Source of the DNA: Fragilariopsis cylindrus CCMP1102
Taxonomy: Eukaryota > Bacillariophyta > Bacillariophyceae > Bacillariales > Bacillariaceae
Assembly (NCBI GenBank): GCA_900095095.1
Contig: FMBT01000320.1
Location: 186,001 to 250,000, forward strand
Direction: 5' to 3'
DNA length: 64,000 nt
Under the pieces are notes generated by a model, which saw only the letters and a list, made by a program, of their open reading frames with translations, did not search any database and was not told where the DNA came from. Below, in pieces: positions 45,896-55,959 of this stretch. The first letter of the stretch is position 1, and every line of letters begins with the position of its first letter. The position numbers and the translations under genes were made by a program.

Positions 45896-46238
45896 AAGTT
45901 AAAAGAAAACACTTGACGAGCGACGCACAACCAATCAATCCCTAACGGAATCGATTCCGTCAGTCATGAACGACCTCTCCTGAGTTGTGATCGTTTTTTT
46001 TCTTCGATAAATTAATTAAAATAATGATAATAAAACTACTTATTCCAATTATGATCATTAAGTTGTACAGCTAGTACCTCTGTTTGCTTTTGTGATTGTC
46101 TTGTCTGATTATACCGTGTATGATATGAGATGATATGAGCCGATGATAGGAAGGATGCATTAGACAAACCAGATTACAACTATCGTACAAATCCTCTACT
46201 TGACTCGAACCTGACTCGAACTCGAACTTGACTCGATA

Positions 46239-49220
46239 ATGAAGTCGAAGTCGCCATCAATGTTGCCGTTGAAAATGCCGACGTCGGCGTTTAGTAATTT
46301 CATTTTGTATCTTCTACTCTTATTATTACCATTATTATCATCCGTTCTTATCTATAATTTGGACATGGATGGCGTCGTTGTTATCATCAAAGTAGTTTCT
46401 GCTTTTACTATAACACCAAGTAGAGCGATGAGTAGAACGAGAACGACAAAGTCTACTGCCTCTTTGAATTCACTGTTGACGAGAGGACGAAGTGGAAGAA
46501 GCATAGTAAACAACAGTAATAACAAAAGAAGAAGAGATCTTTTTTTATTATTATCTTCGACTAGAGCTGAGACTACTACTACTACTTCTGGTAGTAGGAC
46601 TAGTAAAAGTAATACAACCGCCATCGACAACAAACACAAACAACAACAACAAAGTCGTCGTTCCCAAAACCACCAAATAATTGAAAAAGAAAAAGAAGAA
46701 GATGAAGTAGAAGTAGAAACAATAATAATTCCAAGTATACAATCATTACGGAAAGAAATACGTCGATATTCACAACAACAATCCAATCATAATAAAAATG
46801 ATTTGAATAATAATCCAAATAAAGCAGGATATGCCTTACGTCAACTGTTTCAATATTATAATCCGAAACAAAAAGAAGAATCAAACACAAAAGGATCACA
46901 ACCACCGATACCGATCATGACTATTCAGGAATTTGATCAACGTCCAAGAGTGGATGTGCATGATTGCAATCAAGTATTAAAAGCATGGCGTCAAAAATCA
47001 CAAAAATCGCAAATAATAGATTTAGATTTAGATGCAGATTCCTCATCAGGTCCAGCATCAGCAGGTGCACAACAAGCATTGATTATGTTAAAAGTAATGA
47101 TTGCCATGTATAAACATGATCACAATGCTAATGTTCGACCAACTATTATATCGTATAATATTGTGATGGATATATTTGCACAACAGGGTGATTTTGAGAA
47201 TGCCAACAATGTATTCAAAATGCTTTGTAAAGACTATAAAAAGAACAATAATACAGCAGCGAAACCTGATACGTCTACATTCCAAACTTTAATCACTGCC
47301 TGTTCTAAATGCATAGATAATCAAAATCAGAATCAAAAGAATCAAAATCATAACAATATGTTACCAGAAATATCGACAAAATTGTTAGATACCATGATTG
47401 AATTGTATTCCAAAGGTGAATTAAAGGGGAAAGGTCCTACTATTAAAACCTATGGGGATGTTATTAATTGTTGGACTAAAAGTAGTAAATCAGGCGGGAC
47501 GACGACAATGACAAACATCAGTAGTAATAATGGAAACGACGTAGCACTACTACTACCAGCAGCACAAGGTGCACATCGAATTCTAACTAAAATGATCTCG
47601 AACTATAATAACGGTAGTAACGCTACTAATACTAATGTGAATGTGAATGTGAATGTTGTACGACCAACTACATTTATGTATGGTACTGTTTTAAATGCCT
47701 ATGCAAAATGTGATGGTGGTGGTATTGATGGTGCAATTGAAGTATTTCAGTTAATGAAAGACGATTACTACAATCATAATAATACACATGCCAAACCAAA
47801 TACCAGGACTTATACCATGTTAATTGATGCCTGGTCCAAATCGACATCTGCATCTGTAGCACCAGTACCAGAACAAGCCGAACAACTTCTGCAAGAAATG
47901 ATCCTGGATGATGAATTAGGACTAAAACCAAATATTGTGACCTACAATACTGTATTAAGTTGTTGGTCCAATGCTGCTACTGCTGCTACTGCTACTGCTG
48001 CTGCTGCTGCTGATAATACAATTACAATACCAACAGAAATGATTCTTCAACGTGTCCGTGCTATATTAGATTCATTATTATTAATAGGAGGGAGCAGTAA
48101 CAGTACCAGTAGTAACGACAACAGTAACAGTGACAGCAGTAGTAGTAATGACACCACCAGCAAAAACAAAATAAATATAATTCATCCAGATACAGTCACC
48201 TATACTACAATCATCAATATCTATGCCAAACTGGGTAATCCAGATGGTGCCAATGAAATATTACAACTAATGAAACAGGACTATAATTTTGGAAAAGGCA
48301 ATAAGGATGCCAAACCGAATATACGTACCTATAATACATTACTAAATGCATGGTCGTCCAAGAAGAAGAATAATGACAATAATGATAATGATAATAATAG
48401 TAGTAATAGTCCGAAAGAAGCGGAGATAGTATTAAAAGAAATAATTGAGTTACATTCCAAAGGTATATTAGAAACTGGTCCGGATATTGTCACATATAAT
48501 ACTGTATTAAATTGTTGGAGTAAATCAAAATCCGATGATGGACCACAACGTGCATTGACTATTCTGAAAACAATGATATTCAAATATAACGAGCATGTTA
48601 AAAATAATAGTAAAAATCACAATGAAAGGAAGCAACAACAACAACAACAACAAATAAAAGTTCCGTCACGACTACGACCGCCAGTACCACCACGACCAAA
48701 TACAATCACATATTCGATTGTCATGGATGCATTTGCATCACAAGGGAACGTTGAGAAAACATTCGAAGTTTTTCAAATGATGAAAGAGGACTACAATAAT
48801 AAACATAATACAAATGTCAAACCAAATTTAATTGTTTATAATACACTTATCAAAGCATATTCAAAATATAATAGTAAAAACAATAACCATAACCATAATA
48901 ATAATAATGATCAATGTTCGTCATCATCATCAACTAATACTGATACTCATGATACAGATGCTGGTCTAGCAGTATTACTACTACCAGTTATTTCACCACC
49001 ATTAGAGGTAGAAAATATATTAAAAGAAATTATCAGTTTACATAAAAAAGGAACATTGAAAGAAGGTCCAAGTGATGTGACATATAGATTAATGATTGTC
49101 TGTTTAAAACGATATTATGGTACAGAAGAACGAGTACGTGAATTGATTAGTTTATTACCACCAAGAAGAACAACAACAAAAAATAACAATAACAAAAGAA
49201 GAAATAAATTTCCCAGATAA
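46239..49220 (+). CDS. Pentatricopeptide repeat (PPR) protein, probably plastid
   Basis: An intronless 993-residue frame. A hydrophobic segment (FILYLLLLLLPLLSSVLIY, residues 21-39) and then KVVSAFTITPSRAMSRTRTT (51-70) fit a signal peptide plus a transit peptide with Phe56 at the cleavage site, the diatom plastid-import pattern. About ten or more PPR motifs run from roughly residue 290 to 960. Clear second-helix or start blocks include DTSTFQTLITACSK, NTRTYTMLIDAWSK, NIVTYNTVLSCWSN, DTVTYTTIINIYAK, NIRTYNTLLNAWSS, DIVTYNTVLNCWSK, NTITYSIVMDAFAS and NLIVYNTLIKAYSK. Asn/Ser runs interrupt several repeats, for example near 620-645. PPR proteins bind organellar RNA one base per repeat and govern its processing or stability. 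The RNA target is not known. No DYW or SMR domain is visible at the C-terminus, which is basic and Asn/Lys-rich. Confidence 0.88.
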   Translation: MKSKSPSMLPLKMPTSAFSNFILYLLLLLLPLLSSVLIYNLDMDGVVVIIKVVSAFTITPSRAMSRTRTTKSTASLNSLLTRGRSGRSIVNNSNNKRRRDLFLLLSSTRAETTTTTSGSRTSKSNTTAIDNKHKQQQQSRRSQNHQIIEKEKEEDEVEVETIIIPSIQSLRKEIRRYSQQQSNHNKNDLNNNPNKAGYALRQLFQYYNPKQKEESNTKGSQPPIPIMTIQEFDQRPRVDVHDCNQVLKAWRQKSQKSQIIDLDLDADSSSGPASAGAQQALIMLKVMIAMYKHDHNANVRPTIISYNIVMDIFAQQGDFENANNVFKMLCKDYKKNNNTAAKPDTSTFQTLITACSKCIDNQNQNQKNQNHNNMLPEISTKLLDTMIELYSKGELKGKGPTIKTYGDVINCWTKSSKSGGTTTMTNISSNNGNDVALLLPAAQGAHRILTKMISNYNNGSNATNTNVNVNVNVVRPTTFMYGTVLNAYAKCDGGGIDGAIEVFQLMKDDYYNHNNTHAKPNTRTYTMLIDAWSKSTSASVAPVPEQAEQLLQEMILDDELGLKPNIVTYNTVLSCWSNAATAATATAAAAADNTITIPTEMILQRVRAILDSLLLIGGSSNSTSSNDNSNSDSSSSNDTTSKNKINIIHPDTVTYTTIINIYAKLGNPDGANEILQLMKQDYNFGKGNKDAKPNIRTYNTLLNAWSSKKKNNDNNDNDNNSSNSPKEAEIVLKEIIELHSKGILETGPDIVTYNTVLNCWSKSKSDDGPQRALTILKTMIFKYNEHVKNNSKNHNERKQQQQQQQIKVPSRLRPPVPPRPNTITYSIVMDAFASQGNVEKTFEVFQMMKEDYNNKHNTNVKPNLIVYNTLIKAYSKYNSKNNNHNHNNNNDQCSSSSSTNTDTHDTDAGLAVLLLPVISPPLEVENILKEIISLHKKGTLKEGPSDVTYRLMIVCLKRYYGTEERVRELISLLPPRRTTTKNNNNKRRNKFPR

Positions 49221-50172
49221 ACTGAAAAAAAGAAGAAGAAAAGAGTGGCCATACAAACAAACTACTGTTGTTCCTACCTTGCACTTTTGCAGATCTTCGA
49301 TTTTGATCTGATCTTGATTTTGATTTTGATTTGATTCACAAATAAATCGTGCACTAGATTGATTGATTCGCGATACCTTTCCAAATATAAGGGAGGATTA
49401 GACTGGATGATTGATCAATCTGTATTTTGCGAAAACAAGCAAGCAATCGTCCGATATTCGATTCGTTTCGATTCGATTCACTTCATATTCCCTTCCGATT
49501 GAGTTTGAAAGACGAAACATCATAAAACAAGCACTCTGCCGTCTACAGTAGAGCCCAGTATGATCCCTTCTTATGTTATCTATCTCTTTCTCTGGAAATG
49601 AAGACACCCCCGTTCGTTGATTGACGTTTCATTGGGAAATGAATGAAATTCTAGGTGATGCAGATGTGTCTATAGCGTATTACTACAAATATAATTACAA
49701 ACCAGCTACAGTAATAGGAAAATATTCAATTTTAATTTGATTCTCTAATTCTGTTGAATTTTATTACCTCTTTTTCTTTTCTATATCATGACACGGTAAT
49801 CTCTATGTAGACCGGCATTTTTTATCTTGAATTCATCCATTCATTCATTCGCTCGCTCGATTGTTCGTCCACATTACTTGAAGGAATGCGACTACACCGA
49901 CGGCACCAACAATAGCGGCAAATATGGTATTCATAGATGCACCATGCATCTGAACCATCATTATCGGCACCCTCGATTTAAACAGAAAAGGTCGGATTCA
50001 GAGATACGAGCTGCCTCATCTGCTGCTTGAAGAGAACAGAGACCACCAGCATTATCAGCAAGACGTCCTAGCACCATCGAATTTCACCCTCAACAGTGCG
50101 TTAATTGAAAAGTTGTGATCGATCGAAAAGAAATCACACTTGTTTAGCTGTCGAACATTGCGTTAAGTGTGA
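49221..50172. other. Intergenic, no gene seen
   Basis: GATTC-type repeats near 49290-49480. Short open frames are not supported. Confidence 0.5.
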
Positions 50173-50448
50173 ATTTTGTATCACTTTTCATCGTACAATT
50201 AGTGCGGACTGTAATTGTTCTCTTCGGTTCCCACCGTAGGACTTCTTTTTATTCTATGTACATATGTCATGATCCGTCGACTAACATTCTTCGATATGAT
50301 AGAAATTTCGATTTTGTATCACTTTTCATCGTACAATTAGTGCGGACTGTAATTGTTCTCTTCGGTTCCCACCGTAGGACTTCTTTTTATTCTATATACA
50401 TACATGACCCGTCGACTAACATTCTTCGATATAATAGATGTTTTGATT
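50173..50448. repeat. 138-bp tandem duplication, two copies
   Basis: Units starting ATTTTGTATCACTTTTCATC at 50173 and at 50311 are nearly identical over about 130 bases and diverge slightly at their ends. Both read through in one plus-strand frame, but I see no protein evidence. The duplication looks recent. Confidence 0.85.
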
Positions 50449-50975
50449 TATGGCGCATGTGATTATCACTTAGGGGGTTAAAAATATCGAAGAGAACAAT
50501 GGTTGTGCTTAGAATTATCAATATTCTCGCGAACGCGATATTTTATATATCGGGGATACAATGGAATTAGAAGTTCATTACTTCTATTAACCTAAGTATT
50601 TCGATGAAGCAATAATAATACTAAACTTCAATAGATATAACATGATAAGTTATCAACCCAAATCACGAAATACCGTACTCAAACAAATGAGCGCTCACTA
50701 AAGGAAAAACTGTATTAAAAAGACAAAATTTGGTCTTTTTATGTCGAAACTGCTCAAAGAACATAGGGAAGTGTAGTATCATCTAGCTCGACTCATAAGA
50801 GAATAGAAAAAGCGCCAGTTGTTGCTCGATTCAAAACTCGGATACAAGTATACGGTAGTTTTATATGCCTTCACAACAACTCTTTTGCATCCTAAAAAGC
50901 ATTCTCATTTTAATCGACTCGACCCTCGACTCGACTCAACTCAAGAATACAAATAATTAAATAATAATCAATATC
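50449..50975. other. Intergenic, promoter of small gene at 50976
   Basis: AT-rich with no gene seen. CGACTCGAC repeats near 50915-50940 precede the small gene. Confidence 0.5.
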
Positions 50976-51236
50976 ATGGGTTGCGGTCCATCACGACGTG
51001 CATCATCATTTAACAATCTAGATGATTCTCGACATGTAATGCAAAATCGTGATATGAAATTGTGGTTACAAAAACAGGGACAAAAAGTAACAGCACCACC
51101 ACCAGCATTTAAACCACGTGCTGGTGAAAATACTGTGTTAAAACCAAAAGCTAATATTAGTACAAATATAGATACAGATATAGATACAAATCCTGCGGTA
51201 GCAGCACCATCCTCTTTCGTTCTTTTTTTAATTTAA
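50976..51236 (+). CDS. Small putatively N-myristoylated protein
   Basis: An 86-residue frame starting MGCGPSRRASSFNN. Gly2 followed by Cys3 and a small residue at position 5 or 6 is a classic myristoylation plus palmitoylation signal, so attachment to the cytosolic face of a membrane is likely. A helical stretch follows (DSRHVMQNRDMKLWLQKQGQ), then a Pro-rich part and Thr/Asp repeats (TNIDTDIDTN). The last residues (SSFVLFLI) are hydrophobic and may come from read-through into an intron, so the 3' end is uncertain. The family is not recognised. Confidence 0.6.
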   Translation: MGCGPSRRASSFNNLDDSRHVMQNRDMKLWLQKQGQKVTAPPPAFKPRAGENTVLKPKANISTNIDTDIDTNPAVAAPSSFVLFLI

Positions 51237-51551
51237 AAAAATAAAAGATGAAAATAATAAGGGAATTAATTATATGAGGATCTTTGACGACGACGACGAC
51301 GATCTTGTAAAAATGGTAGAATTTTTTTTTTTTCTGTAATGATAAAGTTGGCGGAGAGAGAAACGACGACGTAGACGAAGAGGAGAGATCGGGTGAGGTG
51401 GATGGATTGACGGATAGATGGATGGATTTTTTAATGAAACAAAACACGACAAAATGATGTATGATTTACAGTATAATACACTTTTGGAATTGTATTAAAT
51501 TATATCTATTTTAATGAATGGACGGATAGGATGAAACAATTTTTTTTTGGT

Positions 51552-51553
<2 letters not shown>

Positions 51554-51588
<35 letters not shown>
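51554..51588. repeat. AC microsatellite
   Basis: About 17 uninterrupted AC units. Confidence 0.95.
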
Positions 51589-51590
<2 letters not shown>

Positions 51591-51699
51591 ATATATATGA
51601 GAGAGACACTCACAGAGAGAGAATAGTAAAAGTTTTACTGATAATAGAATATCAATTTCCTTCAAGAATGAAAAAGAATCATCGAGCCGTATATTAGTA

Positions 51700-51731
<32 letters not shown>

Positions 51732-52429
51732 TTTTAGATATATCATGTATTTTAGCATGAAAACAAATTAAATGAATAAAGAAACAGTTTAAATAGAAAT
51801 AAATGACTTATTCGTGATATATTTATTCTCGTTCTTCTGCTAGTATCCCCTCTACTGTATTTCAAATGGAAAAGAGCAGCATGCATAGTTTATATTATTG
51901 TATGCCTGTCTGTTCAGACTATAATAGTACCCTCAGTAATATATCAAATCAATAATAAACAGATGGCTATATTTGGTGTCTATGCCCTTTCAGTTCTTTT
52001 TTCTTTCATTTGAGATGTGGCTTACAACAATATTTGTACCTGATCATGAATCGCTGGTGATGTTTGCTTTTGGTCTATATATCTGCACACGAAATGCGTA
52101 TACCATATTATTATTATTAGCGGCGGCAACAATAAAAAATGATATTATTATCATCATCATAAGATTGGGAATAAAATAAGTATTGCTTTAAGTTCTTGTT
52201 TCGTTTTTGTTTCTACTCCTACCATATTGCTTAATCATAATATGTGATTGAATATACGTTAATGCGTTTTAGTAGTAGTCGACGTCAACATTTATCAAAG
52301 CAAATTTTATATGCATTACCTCTCCTTCAAATGAATATAATGTGAGTGAAAAATGAAATAGTAAATAAAACAAGTCGTCGAACTTTTTTATTTGCGCGAT
52401 ACAGTATTTTGATATTTTATTCTAGTTTA

Positions 52430-52940
52430 ATTTTTTTATAGTGGCTAGTGTTGATTTCATTTCATTTCATTTTGTCGCAGCAAGAAGTTATTATTTTTGT
52501 TCAATTTTTGTTAGTTTAGTTATGTGTAATTTTTTTATTTAGGGGCTGGTGTTGATTTCATTTCATTTTGTCGCAGTAAGAAGATATTATGCATTTTTGT
52601 TCAAATTTTGATGTTGGTCAATCTTTTTGATTTTGAATACTTCAGTCACTACTAGCTTTAGTTCCCATGAGAAGAGGAAAAAATAATGTATTTTCGCGGG
52701 CAACAAAGATACAATATCCAACCTCTAAATAAAAAAGCACTTATGTAAAATATCAAAAATTGAACAAAAAAAATAACTTCTTTTCGCGATAAAGAGAAAT
52801 GAAATTGACGAAATTAATACGAGCCCCTAAATAAAAAAACACTGCTAAGTAGATTAATCATATTTTGCAGTAAAATAATAACTTCTCGCCGCAATAAAAT
52901 GAAATGAAATCAACACTAGCCCCTAAATAAACAATTACAC
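52430..52940. repeat. Four-copy palindromic repeat cluster
   Basis: A unit of about 80 bases occurs four times. Copies 1 (about 52430-52512) and 2 (about 52528-52612) are on the plus strand. Copies 3 (about 52750-52843) and 4 (about 52868-52938) are inverted. All share TTGATTTCATTTCATTTT or variants, then a TCGC/TTGCGG-like core and AAGAAGTTATTATTTTTG. Copies 2-4 also share TTTATTTAGGGGCT at the outer end. The arrangement is a large imperfect palindrome around a 140-base centre. It could fold into a long hairpin or be a nested non-autonomous element. No coding capacity. Confidence 0.75.
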
Positions 52941-53133
52941 TTAAATAAATCCCCCCAAACCAATAGATAGTGAGTAGTGGATATTATAAAGTAGCTACGC
53001 ATAAAAATAATGTATCACTCAGCTATATATTAGCATTTTCAGTCACGAAAGATCAAAATAAAACTATGCCGACAATACCATGTCTATTTTTAACTGAATT
53101 TGTATTATCATTATATTATTTCTAACAATTTGT

Positions 53134-55959
53134 CTAGCAATTTTTATGTGGTGGTGGTAGACCATTATTTTCAACAGGTATAATAACACCTTCGTGTGTA
53201 TATTGAAAATTATAGATTCCTTTCCCTTGATAATATCGTGTTGTCCAGATATCATTCGACCAGGAACTTTTCATTACACCCACAAATATATCACTATTCA
53301 CTGCTAACCAAAAATTGATAATACTGGGTAATATATCACCATAATAATTATTTGGTAATAATTCTCCATTACTATCAGTAATAGTAGTACTTTCATTTTC
53401 ATTATCTTCATTATTAGTATCATGAAGTTGCAATAATTCACGTTGTCGTTGTTCATCTTTATAAAAACCATATTCCACCCAACCTTCACCACATTCAAAT
53501 ATTGGTAACGAATGTTGTTGTGTAGAAGCAGTAGTATTGGCAGCAATTGGTCCTGACGAACTTTCATTGTTATGCTGTGCGATCAGATGATGATGTGATG
53601 ATTCATCATCTTCTGCATTATTATCATGAATATGATCTTCATGATTTTGTTGATACATCCAACGTTGTTTTTGTTTTTCAATAGACGATGTGAACAATTC
53701 ATTTCCTTGATTGTCATAGGATACTGTACGATCATTCAGTACGTTCCAGTTGTATAGTGCAATATCCTTTATACGTCCATGATCTTGTGTAGAATACTTG
53801 TCATATCCTTGCATTTCATCTCGTCCAACTGCAACAAACACACCTTCTAATAAACGATGATTGTTGTTATTGTTATTTTTGATATTATTTCGTAACTTCT
53901 CACTGATTGGACTTTCTTCTGTAGTAGCGTTGTTTGTACCATCACCATTACCATTATTACTATTCAGTATTATAGAATTATAATCAATCGATAAATTTTC
54001 CACTAAATTTAATATTGTTGTTAAATTTCGTTCCATATCTTTACCACATTTATGTGCTAACATTTCTGGTTCTATTCTTGCATGTAATGCTATATAACCA
54101 AAACCATCGTCATTATTATTATTTGGTGGTGGTGGTTGTTGACTTTGTTTCTTATTTGGATCATTATTTGGATTAGAGTTATGATTTAATGTTGTTAAAT
54201 GATGATCCACACATTGTTTCGCTAATAATCTCCATTGCTTTGCTGGAATTAATGCTTCATCTACTGTTTTCACCAGTAGTGTACTACGTTGTGCAGCAGC
54301 ATCGTCCTTAGAAGTTCTTTGCTGTCTACGTAATCGACGCCGTTGTTGTTGTTGTTGTTCTGCTGCTGCTGCTTCTTCCACTTGATTATTTGTATATGTA
54401 ATTTTTGTAGGTACTATAGAGGGTGATCGTTTTTCCATCCCTAAATATTGATTCCATAATTTGATACCACTACTTTTTGAGACATAGGGGATTGTACAAT
54501 TTTCTATCAAATTAGAATAATCGATTCGATGAAATCGTTTCGAGGACTCTCCCATTAAAAAATCAATGACTTTCTCCTTCAGAGGTTCTAAAAAATAAGA
54601 TGTTATTCTCTTGGTAGTTGTATTCCTATTTTTTATCTTTGTCTTTGTTGTCAATTTCGATTTCGATTCATTGTTATTGTCATTGTTATTGTGATTAGTA
54701 CCAAATAACATACGATAGGTTAATAGTGGTAGCAAAGATGTATTGTAATTTGTGATATTATAGGATGGATTTTTTTTTGAGTTCCAACAAATTTGGTTTT
54801 GTTTTTGTTGATTTCCATTACTGCTGTTGTTGTTGTTTTCTGAGTCGTCATCGTCGTCGTCGTCATCATCAATGGATGATACTAGTAATGGCAATGATAT
54901 TATATTTGGATTATTGTCTGCATCTGAAGGACGATGAAATGTATTCCAATGTTGAACATCAAATAATTCATTAAATGGTACCGGCCAAAATGTTACAATT
55001 GGATTGATTTGATTATTACTTTGTGTTTGTGTTTGGTTATTACCAGTTGTTGTAGTAGCATTATTATTCCTGGAACTACTATTGATAATATTCGTTTTTG
55101 TTGTAGATTTGTGTTTATATCTAGTACTCCATACCAATGTTGGTAATAAAAGTTGATCGATGGTATCATTATCAATTATAGCTAATTTCATAAATCCAAT
55201 AAATCTCATGGCTTGATTTCGATAACCACCAAATAATCCGGTGGGATAGAGTAATGCTAATGTTTTTGTTTTTGTTTTCTTTTTCTTTGACGTATTTGAT
55301 GATGCAGTAGCATTTGCATCGATCGCAGTAGTCGTTGTTATTGCTGACGCTGCTAACGATGATGGAATCGTTTCCGTAGTCGCCGTCCCTGCAGTCCCTG
55401 TCGCTTTCATGATCGTCGTCGTCGTCGTCGTTTCGGTAGTAGTAGTAGTAGTATTCTCGCCCAATTGAATTGTATCTGTAGTTGTATTTGATTTTGAATC
55501 TGACTTGATTAAATCTTTATTCTCAAATAGTAATGGTAATGGTTGAGGTAATAATAATATTGATGATAAAGATGATGATCCTCCTCCTTCCAGATTCACT
55601 AATAGTTGACTATATCGTCCTGAGGTTGATAAGGTATAAATTAAACTTATGATACAAATTAGTAGCATAAATACTCGTAATATAGTATTATTTGTTTTCC
55701 AGGATGAAGACGATGACGATAACGATTTTTGTCGTCGTTTTTTTCGACTATCACTAGTAGTATTGATATTGATATTGTTGCCGCTCGCTTTTTTCAGTTG
55801 CATCAAATTGCTAGTATTATTACTGTTGTTGTTGTTGTGACTGCTGTTACTGTTATTGTTATTGTTATTGCTGCTGCTCTTGCTGTTGCTGTTCCTTTTG
55901 TTCTTGCTCTTGCTACTACTATTAGTAGTAGAGTCGTTCTTCTTCGGTGTTCCTCCCAT
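53134..55959 (-). CDS. O-fucosyltransferase-like type II membrane protein
   Basis: An intronless 941-residue frame. The cytosolic head is Ser/Asn/Lys-rich (about 1-90). One membrane anchor (ILRVFMLLICIISLIYTLST) lies near residues 93-112, and a Thr/Ser-rich stem follows. The catalytic part starts near residue 235 (LLYPTGLFGGYRNQAMRFIG), a pattern like the glycine-rich N-terminal site of GDP-fucose O-fucosyltransferases. It continues with YIALHARIEPEMLAHKC (about 625-641), which carries the family's HxRxE-type Arg, and ends with FWLAVNSDIFVGVMKSSWS and TTRYYQGKGIYNFQYT (about 880-915), resembling the C-terminal donor-binding block. The predicted site is the Golgi or ER lumen, transferring fucose or a related sugar to protein. 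Asn, Thr and Asp runs are inserted between conserved blocks. The exact donor and target are inferred only from family resemblance. Confidence 0.8.
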   Translation of the reverse strand: MGGTPKKNDSTTNSSSKSKNKRNSNSKSSSNNNNNNSNSSHNNNNSNNTSNLMQLKKASGNNININTTSDSRKKRRQKSLSSSSSSWKTNNTILRVFMLLICIISLIYTLSTSGRYSQLLVNLEGGGSSSLSSILLLPQPLPLLFENKDLIKSDSKSNTTTDTIQLGENTTTTTTETTTTTTIMKATGTAGTATTETIPSSLAASAITTTTAIDANATASSNTSKKKKTKTKTLALLYPTGLFGGYRNQAMRFIGFMKLAIIDNDTIDQLLLPTLVWSTRYKHKSTTKTNIINSSSRNNNATTTTGNNQTQTQSNNQINPIVTFWPVPFNELFDVQHWNTFHRPSDADNNPNIISLPLLVSSIDDDDDDDDDSENNNNSSNGNQQKQNQICWNSKKNPSYNITNYNTSLLPLLTYRMLFGTNHNNNDNNNESKSKLTTKTKIKNRNTTTKRITSYFLEPLKEKVIDFLMGESSKRFHRIDYSNLIENCTIPYVSKSSGIKLWNQYLGMEKRSPSIVPTKITYTNNQVEEAAAAEQQQQQRRRLRRQQRTSKDDAAAQRSTLLVKTVDEALIPAKQWRLLAKQCVDHHLTTLNHNSNPNNDPNKKQSQQPPPPNNNNDDGFGYIALHARIEPEMLAHKCGKDMERNLTTILNLVENLSIDYNSIILNSNNGNGDGTNNATTEESPISEKLRNNIKNNNNNNHRLLEGVFVAVGRDEMQGYDKYSTQDHGRIKDIALYNWNVLNDRTVSYDNQGNELFTSSIEKQKQRWMYQQNHEDHIHDNNAEDDESSHHHLIAQHNNESSSGPIAANTTASTQQHSLPIFECGEGWVEYGFYKDEQRQRELLQLHDTNNEDNENESTTITDSNGELLPNNYYGDILPSIINFWLAVNSDIFVGVMKSSWSNDIWTTRYYQGKGIYNFQYTHEGVIIPVENNGLPPPHKNC

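Larger units (their letters stand above)
45360..46238. other. Intergenic with a CATA microsatellite
   Basis: Contains a possible tiny gene at 45549-45737 and the CATA/TACA repeat at about 45797-45895. Otherwise nothing is seen. Confidence 0.5.
51237..53133. other. Repeat-rich intergenic region
   Basis: It holds an AC microsatellite (51554-51588), a TAG repeat (about 51698-51730) and the four-copy palindromic cluster (52430-52940). No gene is supported. Confidence 0.6.
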
